This document shows positions 29,779 through 37,620 of a DNA stretch of 38,314 bases, one piece after another. Each line of letters opens with the position of its first letter. Positions within the stretch are counted from its first letter, which is position 1. Below the pieces are notes generated by a model. It was not told the DNA's origin and searched no databases. It was given only the letters and a program-made list of their open reading frames with translations. Position numbers and translations under genes: made by a program. This stretch comes from a bacterium (GTDB taxonomy: Bacteria; Bacteroidota; Ignavibacteria; Ignavibacteriales; Melioribacteraceae), in NCBI GenBank assembly GCA_027398005.1, contig DAHYUM010000006.1, positions 1 through 38,314 of the forward strand, read 5' to 3'.

Positions 29779-32412
29779 TTAATTATTAATAAGTAATTCA
29801 TAATAAGGCCTGAACATAGGTTTATCTTTCTGAACGCGGTTAATCATATCAAGAATAACTTTTCTATCCGAGTTGAACTGCGTAAGAATTTTAGCGGCTT
29901 CTTTAGGCTCGCGCGAAAGGAACAATCCGGTTTGCGAGGATTTGATGATAATACCGCTGTTAGTATCGCCGTCGTTCCAGTTGGACTGGTCCCAGAAGGC
30001 TTTAACGCCTGCAAGGAATTTTACGAACGAATAGAGCCTTTTAAATTCACCCGCTTTGGCGTTGAGCAGGTTTTCATCGGAGGCGGGCAATGTAATTTCG
30101 AATACATATTTGCCGGCCACATTTTCTTTTGGAGTAAGTATTTTAACAGTCAGCTTATCGCCGTCATAAACCCATTCCCCTGTTTTTAATTCTGCGCCCT
30201 GTTTGAATGCCTTACCGTTTAGCTTAACCGATTCTGGGGGGAAAGAGTTAACAAGCCTAAGTTCATAATACCTGTTCCTAACCATTCCGGGGTAATTCCC
30301 TTCGGCGGGATGAACTGTTACAATAAGCTTATTCCCCTTTCTTTCCTGATCTACTTTAATGAAAGCATATTTCCCTTTCTTAAAATCCTGATTGTTTCCT
30401 TCGTCCTCGTACAATTTAGCGCTGCCGCTCCTGCCCGGAAAAACCGTGAATATGGTTCTATCCACTTTTTGTTCGAGATTTTTTACTTGCGGCTGCATTG
30501 GAATTATAGCCCCGGCCTTAACATAAACCGGAATTTCATCAATTGTAAATGCCCTTTTAACAATCCTGCCCCCATCAAGCATTGCTCCGGTAGCCCATTC
30601 AATCCATTGTCCTTCGGGGAGCCAGGTGGATTGATAAGTAAACAGGCTGTCTTTGCCAACCGGTTTTGTAACGGGGTTTACAATCATATCGTTACCGTAG
30701 AAATATTCGTTGCGGAATGCATAAGCTTCTTCGTTACGGGGGTATTCATAATACAGGGGTTTGCAGAGCGATATGCCGTCGTCGTAGGATTCGCGGGCGG
30801 CTGTATAGATATAAGGAACTATAGAATAGCGGAAATCTATAAGGTCGCGCATCATAAAGAAGTATTCGGACGGATATTCCCAAATTTTTCTTTTAATTCC
30901 GGGATCGTGAGTTGCGTGAGTTTTAAGCAGAGGGCTGAACACGCCGAACTGGAACCATCTTGTAAGAAGTTCCGGGTCATTATCCTGATTGAGATGATGC
31001 CCTCCGATATCGTGTCCCCAGAAACCGAAGCCCACATTAGCTGCGGTAGTAGTAAAGTAGGGCTGATAATCGAGGCTGGCCCAGGAAATTTTAGTATCGC
31101 CCGAAAAGCCGATTTGATAGCGGTGATTGCCAAGGCCGCCCCAGCGGTGATAAATAAATGGACGGGCTCCGTTCCTTCTTTCCATATCGCTGAAATGAAC
31201 ATAGTTCAAATAAAATGTAGGGTTAACGCCCGGAATGGTGGTAGTGGACCACTGCTGCCAGTCGAGCCACCAGAAATCAATTCCCATTTTTTCCATTGGA
31301 TGAAGCATAATTTTAAAATAATTTTTGGCGTATTCCTTATTGGTTATATCGAACGGAATATATTTTTTAGTGGCGGGGTCTATTCCCATAGCCTTAGCCA
31401 TTTCGGGATATTTTTCCTCGTGCGGCTGAATGCCCGAAGCGGGGTGGATATTAAGGCACATCTTTAAGTCTTTTGCCTTTTTCCAGTTCAGCAGGTCCTG
31501 CGGAAATGGAAAATAATTTTTATCCCATGTAAATCCGGTCCAGCCTATAGGCTGTCCGGCCTGGTCTTTAATTCTCTTTCCATCCTTAAAAAATTCCTTT
31601 TCACTGGTAAGATGCCAGTCCATATCAATAACAAAAACATCGAGTGGTATATTAAGGCTTTCGAAAGTATTTTCAATTTCCATCACTTCTTTCTGCGTAT
31701 AAGGCCAATATCTTGAATACCAGTAGCCGAATATAAACTTAGGCGGAAGCGCAATCTTTCCGGCAGTTTCGGTAAAATCCTTCATTGCCTGTTTGTAGTT
31801 GTAGCCGTAGCCGAAGAAATAGAGGTCCTGATATTTTTTATCGGGACGCGCTGTAACCCAGGGCCAGTCGGAATTATCGAACAACGGTTTCTGTGAATCA
31901 TCCACCATATACCAACCGTCGCGCGAAATAATTCCCTCTTCGAGCTTTAATTTAGTGGAAGGGTCCTTCGGATTTGAATATTCGCCGTCGGTGCCGTCAA
32001 GGGTTCTTCTTGTGCCGAGAAGGTTCCCCTTATTTTCGTCCCCGAATTTCCAAATCTTATGTTCGCTCCCCAGATTAAATTCAACCTGCAGGTTAGATGG
32101 AGTGAACATTCCGCTGTCCGTTTTATAGCGGAGCTTTAATTCGTCCGTAGCAATTTCAATCCATCCCTCTTTTTCCGATTTAGTAAACTTCGGAACGGGA
32201 AGTTTCCTGTTAACGAATGTAAGTGAAGCCCTGTCTTCGAATTTCCCGTCTTCGCTCCATTCCATTCTTATAACGCGCGGGGTAAGGATAGTAAAGCGGG
32301 CGTTGCCCTGAACTACGACCGCTTTCGGATCGGCAACAGAATTGTATTTCTGTGCTGAAGTGAAAGAGGCCGCAAATAAAATTAGTGCCGCCGTAAATAA
32401 TTTCAATTTCAT
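29779..32412 (-). CDS. GH31 family glycosidase (alpha-xylosidase/alpha-glucosidase-like), secreted
   Basis: FGYWYSRYWPYTQKEVMEIENTFESLNIPLDVFVIDMDWH; GIDFWWLDWQQW; HRWGGLGNHRYQIGFSGDTKISWASLDYQPYFTTTAANVGFGFWGHDIGGH; C-terminal DUF5110-like region. Confidence 0.93.
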   Translation of the reverse strand: MKLKLFTAALILFAASFTSAQKYNSVADPKAVVVQGNARFTILTPRVIRMEWSEDGKFEDRASLTFVNRKLPVPKFTKSEKEGWIEIATDELKLRYKTDSGMFTPSNLQVEFNLGSEHKIWKFGDENKGNLLGTRRTLDGTDGEYSNPKDPSTKLKLEEGIISRDGWYMVDDSQKPLFDNSDWPWVTARPDKKYQDLYFFGYGYNYKQAMKDFTETAGKIALPPKFIFGYWYSRYWPYTQKEVMEIENTFESLNIPLDVFVIDMDWHLTSEKEFFKDGKRIKDQAGQPIGWTGFTWDKNYFPFPQDLLNWKKAKDLKMCLNIHPASGIQPHEEKYPEMAKAMGIDPATKKYIPFDITNKEYAKNYFKIMLHPMEKMGIDFWWLDWQQWSTTTIPGVNPTFYLNYVHFSDMERRNGARPFIYHRWGGLGNHRYQIGFSGDTKISWASLDYQPYFTTTAANVGFGFWGHDIGGHHLNQDNDPELLTRWFQFGVFSPLLKTHATHDPGIKRKIWEYPSEYFFMMRDLIDFRYSIVPYIYTAARESYDDGISLCKPLYYEYPRNEEAYAFRNEYFYGNDMIVNPVTKPVGKDSLFTYQSTWLPEGQWIEWATGAMLDGGRIVKRAFTIDEIPVYVKAGAIIPMQPQVKNLEQKVDRTIFTVFPGRSGSAKLYEDEGNNQDFKKGKYAFIKVDQERKGNKLIVTVHPAEGNYPGMVRNRYYELRLVNSFPPESVKLNGKAFKQGAELKTGEWVYDGDKLTVKILTPKENVAGKYVFEITLPASDENLLNAKAGEFKRLYSFVKFLAGVKAFWDQSNWNDGDTNSGIIIKSSQTGLFLSREPKEAAKILTQFNSDRKVILDMINRVQKDKPMFRPYYELLINN

Positions 32413-32505
32413 GCTGAATTCCTTTAATTGATGCTTGTAATTATTCTGTTATCAGAATTTATATTCATCGGTAAAATGTTTATAAAAAACATTTCTTTAC
32501 CGCAA

Positions 32506-33618
32506 TTAATTATTTAAAAGTTTTTCCAGAAGCTTAATCAGCTCTTCGCCGTGCAGGTTTTTGGCAATAATCCTCCCTTCCCTATCCAGCAGAATAGAAG
32601 AGGGTATATAATGCACCGCGTAAAGAGAGCCCACCCTTGCCGGTTTATATTTTTCGGGAAATTCGTCAATCACATTAATCCAGGGGAGTTTATCGCCGTT
32701 AACCGCATTAAGCCATGCTTCTCTTTTCGAATCGTCCGATATGCCGAGTATCTCAAAATCCTTACCATGATAATTATTATAAATTTCCTTCATCTGCGGG
32801 AAAGATTCGCGGCATGGAACGCACCACGATGCCCAGAAATCGAGCAGAAGATATCTGCCCCTTAGCGAGCTTAGTTTTATAATTTTACCATCGGCTGTTT
32901 TAAGTTCAAAATCGGGGGCAATACTGCCCGGCTGTATGCGGCTTATAGCATCGTAATCCTCTTTTATTCTGGGATAATAAATACTTTCTTTCGCTTCGGG
33001 GCCAAGGCGGTTAAAGAGGTTTTCAATTTTCTTAAAGTCGTTGTTATAATCGTTTGTATTAAAAAGAAGAAAATAAGCCGATACTGCCGAATTGGGATGT
33101 GCGTAAACGAACTCCATTACTTTCTCTTTATTCTTTTCCTGAAAATCCTCAAGTTCTTTTGAAAGAATTTTCTTTTTAGCATCATCCTTTTCGGCGCGGC
33201 TTAATTCGTAAACGCTGTCAATCTGTTTCCGGTAATAGGAGGAAACGAGAAGATAGTCGTCGTTGCTTTTAGAACCCTTAACCAGAACGGGCAATGTGTT
33301 ATTCTTTGTTTTCCCGGCGGCATCGGCAGTAACATTATTATTCCCCTTTTCAACAAACAGTTCAAAGCGGATTTTACTTTCGGGTAAATAAACCGAGCAA
33401 AGGGCCGGTGCGCTCAGCTTTCCGGTAAAATGTATTTTTCCTTTTTTAATAAGCGCCGTATCCTTATCGGCAATCTTATTCCCCGAAAATGGGAACGAAA
33501 TAACCGCCTTCCCTTCCTTTATCCCTTTTATGGAAACATTTAAATTAAACTTTGCGTCCTGCGCATGCAGGCATACCGCGGTAAACAAAAAGAACAGGAT
33601 TCCCAATCTGTTTAACAT
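32506..33618 (-). CDS. TlpA-like thiol:disulfide oxidoreductase with N-terminal DUF4369-like domain
   Basis: Signal peptide; C-terminal thioredoxin fold 'GSIAPDFELKTADGKIIKLSSLRGRYLLLDFWASWCVPCRESFPQMKEIY' with CxxC (CVPC). Confidence 0.93.
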   Translation of the reverse strand: MLNRLGILFFLFTAVCLHAQDAKFNLNVSIKGIKEGKAVISFPFSGNKIADKDTALIKKGKIHFTGKLSAPALCSVYLPESKIRFELFVEKGNNNVTADAAGKTKNNTLPVLVKGSKSNDDYLLVSSYYRKQIDSVYELSRAEKDDAKKKILSKELEDFQEKNKEKVMEFVYAHPNSAVSAYFLLFNTNDYNNDFKKIENLFNRLGPEAKESIYYPRIKEDYDAISRIQPGSIAPDFELKTADGKIIKLSSLRGRYLLLDFWASWCVPCRESFPQMKEIYNNYHGKDFEILGISDDSKREAWLNAVNGDKLPWINVIDEFPEKYKPARVGSLYAVHYIPSSILLDREGRIIAKNLHGEELIKLLEKLLNN

Positions 33619-33652
33619 ATCTTACTCCTTATTAAGTTAATGTGCACAGTCA

Positions 33653-34663
33653 TTATGCCGAATCCCTTATAATGAGCTGTGTATCCAAAACAATTATTTT
33701 ATTTTCCCCTTTATTCCCCTTTCTAATTCTTTCAATAAGTACCGAAGCTGCTGTTTTGCCCATTTCGAAAGAAGGCTGTGCTATTGTAGTGATGCCGGGG
33801 GTTATCAGACTTGTAATTATATTATTCGAAAAGCCTACAATCGCAATATCGCGCGGTATTGCCAGCCCTTCTTCCCTTATTTTCTGAAATGCGCCGATAG
33901 CCACCGGATCGTTAACCGCAAAAATTGCATCGGGACGTTTTTTCATTTTCAATATTTTAGCCATAGAATTGTAGCCGTCAATTTCATTCATTCCCCCCGA
34001 TATAATCAGGCTCTTTTCCGGCTTAATCCCAATTTTACCAATCGCTTTAACATAACCTTTGTAGCGCTGACTGCAATTGCTCAGGTTATCGGGGCCTTTT
34101 AAATGGGCAATTCTTTTATACCCTTTTGCCAGCAAAAAGGAGACTGCGTCGAATGCCCCTTTTTCATCGTCAATTATCACCTTATCGGCCGCGATGTCTG
34201 TGCATACTCGGTCGAAAAATACAAGAGGGGTTTTGCGTTTCAATACTTTTTTAAAATGTGTTCCGTTCAGTGTGCTTTCCGATATTGAGGCTATTATGCC
34301 CGCTACACGGTGATTAAGAAGAAGATCGATATTGAGGCTTTCCCTTTCGGAAGACTCGTTAGACTGGCATAGCAGAAGAGTATAACCCGATTTATAAATG
34401 ACCTCTTCAATACCGCTTATTGCCGTAGCGAAAAAATCGTGTGTAATTTCGGGAACTATTACCCCTATGGTGCTGGTGGTGTTTGTCTTAAGTCCCTGCG
34501 CAATAGGGTTGGGACTGAAGTTGTTCCTGGCGGCAATCTGTTTAATTTTTTTAATTGTATTTTTATTAATATCGGGGTGATTTCTCAAAGCGCGGGAAAC
34601 AGTTGAGGGGGAAACTCCCGCAAGGCGGGCAATATCTAATAATGTTTTATGCTTCACAGGCAC
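33653..34663 (-). CDS. LacI-family transcriptional regulator
   Basis: HTH 'KTLLDIARLAGVSPSTVSRALRNHPDINKNTIKKIKQIAARNNFSPNPIAQGLKT' plus periplasmic-binding-like effector domain. Start taken as GTG 34663 (or 34657), not the TTG at 34675, which lies in a perfect operator palindrome. Confidence 0.94.
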   Translation of the reverse strand: MPVKHKTLLDIARLAGVSPSTVSRALRNHPDINKNTIKKIKQIAARNNFSPNPIAQGLKTNTTSTIGVIVPEITHDFFATAISGIEEVIYKSGYTLLLCQSNESSERESLNIDLLLNHRVAGIIASISESTLNGTHFKKVLKRKTPLVFFDRVCTDIAADKVIIDDEKGAFDAVSFLLAKGYKRIAHLKGPDNLSNCSQRYKGYVKAIGKIGIKPEKSLIISGGMNEIDGYNSMAKILKMKKRPDAIFAVNDPVAIGAFQKIREEGLAIPRDIAIVGFSNNIITSLITPGITTIAQPSFEMGKTAASVLIERIRKGNKGENKIIVLDTQLIIRDSA

Positions 34664-34671
34664 ACGTCTCC

Positions 34672-34683
34672 GCAAACGTTTGC
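34672..34683. promoter_or_regulatory. LacI-family operator GCAAACGTTTGC (perfect 12-bp palindrome)
   Basis: Perfect palindrome with central CG, typical of LacI/GalR-family sites, directly upstream of the lacI-family gene. Confidence 0.85.
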
Positions 34684-34713
34684 AAAGATCTTCATAATCT
34701 TTGATAATGTCAA
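34683..34713 (-). promoter_or_regulatory. Bacteroidota-type promoter for lacI: TTG(ACA) -33 at 34711-34713, 20-nt spacer, GATCTTTG (TAnnTTTG with one mismatch) at 34683-34690
   Basis: Minus strand reads TTGACATTATCAAAGATTATGAAGATCTTTGCAAACGTTTGCGGAG; spacing matches the TTG-N17-23-TAnnTTTG consensus. Confidence 0.6.
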
Positions 34714-34815
34714 CATTTTGCCTTAAACAGGCTTAATTTCAAAGGATTTGTTCAGCCGATTAATACATAATAAAGGCTTTAAGCCGTCAACGGATAAAAA
34801 AACAAACCGGTAAAA

Positions 34816-36300
34816 TTATTCAGTGAATTTATTCAGTCTGCCAAGCCATAATCCGTAAGCATCGGCAATAATTTCCCTATGGGGGGCAATGGGATAAATT
34901 TCATTTACAATTTTCAGATTGCCGAATGCTTCGGCCAAAGATTTATAGAACCCGGCGCCCACTGCCGCGCCCCGTGCGGCCCCCTGAGCTCCGTCGGAAT
35001 TGTATAATTCTATCTTAGCGCCGGTAATATCGGCAAGGGACTGTGCAAACACATTGCTTAAAAACATATTCGCGCTGTTCGCCCTGATAATGCCGGTATC
35101 AATACCCATAGAGCGCATAATCTCGAATCCGTATTTGAAAGAGAACGCGATTCCCTCCTGCCCGGCGCGGAATATATCGGCATCGGTATGCCTGTTAAAA
35201 TCGACTCCCAGAATATGACTGCCCATATTCTTATTGCGCAGAATTCTTTCGGCACCGTTGCCGAAAGGAAGAATTGAAATCCCTTTAGAACCGGGTTCGG
35301 AAGTGCCGGCAATAGAGTTTATCTCCTCGTACGATATTTTACCCGCAAAATGTTTTCGTACCCAGGAATTTAAAATACCCGTGCCATTAATACAGAGGAG
35401 GATGCCGATTCTTTTATTTTCGGCCGAATGATTTACATGCGCAAATCCGTTAACGCGGGACTTGCTATCGAACACATATTTATCGGTTACGCTGTAAAGC
35501 ACGCCCGAAGTGCCCGCAGTGGCGGCAGTTTCGCCGGGATTAAGGACGTTGAGAGAGAATGCGTTATTCGGCTGATCACCTGCACGGTACGAAACAGGAA
35601 TGCCTTTAATAAGTCCCAAAGCCTGCGCGCTCTCCTCTGTAAGAACCCCCTGAACCGAAAAGACCGGCTTAATTTCGGGAAGAAGAGAAGAATTAAATCC
35701 GAAATACTTAATTACTTTTGATGACACCCGGTTCTCTTTGAAATCCCAGAATATCCCTTCGCTTAAACCGGGTACAGATGTAACAACCTCGCCGGTTAAT
35801 TTAAAAGCTATATAATCCCCCGGAAGCATAATCTTATTAATTTTATTATACTTTTCGGGTTCGTTATCCTTAACCCATTTAAGTTTCGAGGCGGTAAAAT
35901 TGCCGGGGGAATTAAGTAGAGAACCTAGACAGTATTTTTCGCCCAGATCTTTTAATGCCTTATTGCCTATATCAACGGCGCGGCTGTCGCACCAAATAAT
36001 GGAATTGCCCAGCAGATTGTTTTCTTTATCGGTAAGCACAAGGCCGTGCATCTGGTAAGAAATGCCGATGCATTTGATTAAAGAAGGGTCTATATTATTT
36101 TCGGCAAGCAGTTTTTTAGTTAGTATCTTAAGATTATTCCACCATGTATCCGGGTTCTGTTCGGCAAAACCGGGCGAAGGGGAAATAATATCCATCTCGG
36201 TCTGCGGATAAAATCCGCCGGCAGCAAGCCCGCCTGTTTCAATATTGATAATTGCCCCTTTTATCGAAGAGCTGCCGATATCGTAACCAAGACTATACAT
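34816..36300 (-). CDS. xylB: FGGY-family carbohydrate kinase, xylulokinase-like
   Basis: 'YSLGYDIGSSSIKGAIIN', 'ISYQMHGLVLTDKENNLLGNSIIWCDSRA', 'KLKWVKDNEPEKYNKINKIMLPGDYIAFKLTGE', 'GTSGVLYSVTD'; the QMHG pattern is typical of xylulokinases. Confidence 0.85.
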   Translation of the reverse strand: MYSLGYDIGSSSIKGAIINIETGGLAAGGFYPQTEMDIISPSPGFAEQNPDTWWNNLKILTKKLLAENNIDPSLIKCIGISYQMHGLVLTDKENNLLGNSIIWCDSRAVDIGNKALKDLGEKYCLGSLLNSPGNFTASKLKWVKDNEPEKYNKINKIMLPGDYIAFKLTGEVVTSVPGLSEGIFWDFKENRVSSKVIKYFGFNSSLLPEIKPVFSVQGVLTEESAQALGLIKGIPVSYRAGDQPNNAFSLNVLNPGETAATAGTSGVLYSVTDKYVFDSKSRVNGFAHVNHSAENKRIGILLCINGTGILNSWVRKHFAGKISYEEINSIAGTSEPGSKGISILPFGNGAERILRNKNMGSHILGVDFNRHTDADIFRAGQEGIAFSFKYGFEIMRSMGIDTGIIRANSANMFLSNVFAQSLADITGAKIELYNSDGAQGAARGAAVGAGFYKSLAEAFGNLKIVNEIYPIAPHREIIADAYGLWLGRLNKFTE

Positions 36301-36422
36301 ATACCCCTCATTGATGAAGAAATCATTCCGCCTGATGAAAAGGCACCGGGCAACCTGTAAAATATTTTTTACGCCGGATAAAAAATAAGATTAATAAAAA
36401 ATAAATGCTATTTAAACAGTAC

Positions 36423-36477
36423 CCGGATGAAGCTCCGGTTTGGCAATTCATCCAATTCATTTTATTGCTTTGCCAAA
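36423..36477. promoter_or_regulatory. Upstream region of the FGGY kinase with hairpin CCGGA-TGAAGC-TCCGG and interrupted inverted repeat TTTGGCA...TGCCAAA
   Basis: Inverted repeats at 36423-36438 and 36439-36445/36471-36477, upstream of the minus-strand kinase. Confidence 0.35.
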
Positions 36478-36697
36478 AACGGATATAAATTAGTATGAAA
36501 GTGTAAATTGTTTTCAGCAAAAACCGATTATCATATATTTATATTACCGCACAAAACGGCACATTAAATCCTATATAAATTCATTCGAATTTATTACAAA
36601 ATTGAGGTATTTATAATAATGGGAGAAGAGGTGCGATTTAATTTTCATTATAGTAAAAGCAGAAATAACCATTTTAAGTTAAGAATACTTAAACCTG

Positions 36698-36728
36698 TTG
36701 AAAATTAAGACGCATCCCCTTATTTTTG
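36698..36728 (+). promoter_or_regulatory. Bacteroidota-type promoter TTG-N20-TATTTTTG upstream of the 65-aa ORF
   Basis: TTG at 36698-36700 and TATTTTTG (perfect TAnnTTTG) at 36721-36728, 21 nt before the ATG. Confidence 0.6.
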
Positions 36729-36749
36729 TAGAAACAAATCGGGGAACAA

Positions 36750-36947
36750 ATGGCTGAAGAAGTTGTAATTCATTACAGATTCCGCAACAGAAAGACGGGC
36801 GACTTTAAAGACGCATACATTAAAATTCCTGATATTGAAAAATACGCGGTCGGCCACAAGAAGCTGTTTGATATTCACGAATACAGAGTGTGCGAAAGAA
36901 GGCTAGTATCGAAAGAGGAATTTGAAAAGAAGCCTCACGTATTTTAA
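36750..36947 (+). CDS. Small (65 aa) hypothetical protein
   Basis: ATG start, own promoter-like element and downstream hairpin; MAEEVVIHYRFRNRKTGDFKDAYIKIPDIEKYAVGHKKLFDIHEYRVCERRLVSKEEFEKKPHVF. Confidence 0.75.
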   Translation: MAEEVVIHYRFRNRKTGDFKDAYIKIPDIEKYAVGHKKLFDIHEYRVCERRLVSKEEFEKKPHVF

Positions 36948-36970
36948 TTTCTGTTTATCTGCCCCCATTG

Positions 36971-37010
36971 AAATGCTTCATTAAATAATAAGAATTTGAA
37001 GCATTTTCTC
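36971..37010 (+). terminator. Hairpin AAATGCTTC...GAAGCATTTTCTCCTTTCT after the 65-aa ORF
   Basis: 9-bp perfect stem, 18-nt loop, followed by a T-rich stretch. Confidence 0.55.
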
Positions 37011-37048
37011 CTTTCTATTTTATCTTCTTTCATATATTATTGTGTCGT

Positions 37049-37591
37049 ATGAAAAAGATATATGCCATAACATCATTACTGCTAATCATATTTCTTCTCC
37101 AGGGGGAGAAGAGAGAATTCAGCATCAACAACATATCATCACTTTCCGATTACTACCGTTATTACACATCAAACTTAAACTCGCTAAGCCGGAAACATTC
37201 GGCAAAATTATTTTCACTTACCGATGAAATTATTAAAACGCGGAATTATTCTCCGCTTTTGAAGAATGTTGTCATAATCGATACTTCGATAGTTGGAAAA
37301 CACAAGGACAGGAACGGCTATTACATACGCACCGCAAGCAGGTCGGCAAACAATCTTTTATGCGAACTTAAATGCAGCAGGGAGCTTTATTATAAAATTG
37401 CCCGAAGGCAAAATCCCCGCTATCTGATTGCGGTAAAAACAAACTCACTTAAGGCAAGCGACCGTGTAATAGAACTCGATTCAATTGACAACAGAAGCAT
37501 TTTCGTAAACCGGGGAGAGAACTTTCTTCTTAACGGCGAATGCCTGGATGCGGTGGAACTTCCCTACGCAAGGATTTTTTCTAACGAATAA
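37049..37591 (+). CDS. Hypothetical exported protein (180 aa)
   Basis: ATG 37049 gives a signal-like N-terminus MKKIYAITSLLLIIFLLQGEKREF; the ORF-track start (TTG 37040) is less likely. Confidence 0.7.
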   Translation: MKKIYAITSLLLIIFLLQGEKREFSINNISSLSDYYRYYTSNLNSLSRKHSAKLFSLTDEIIKTRNYSPLLKNVVIIDTSIVGKHKDRNGYYIRTASRSANNLLCELKCSRELYYKIARRQNPRYLIAVKTNSLKASDRVIELDSIDNRSIFVNRGENFLLNGECLDAVELPYARIFSNE

Positions 37592-37620
37592 CTACTAACT
37601 GCTAAATTAAAAGAGGTACT

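Noticed and set aside
30310-31467. 385-aa plus-strand ORF antisense to GH31
   Set aside because: Fully nested opposite a clear GH31 coding sequence; composition and lack of recognisable domains indicate a shadow ORF.
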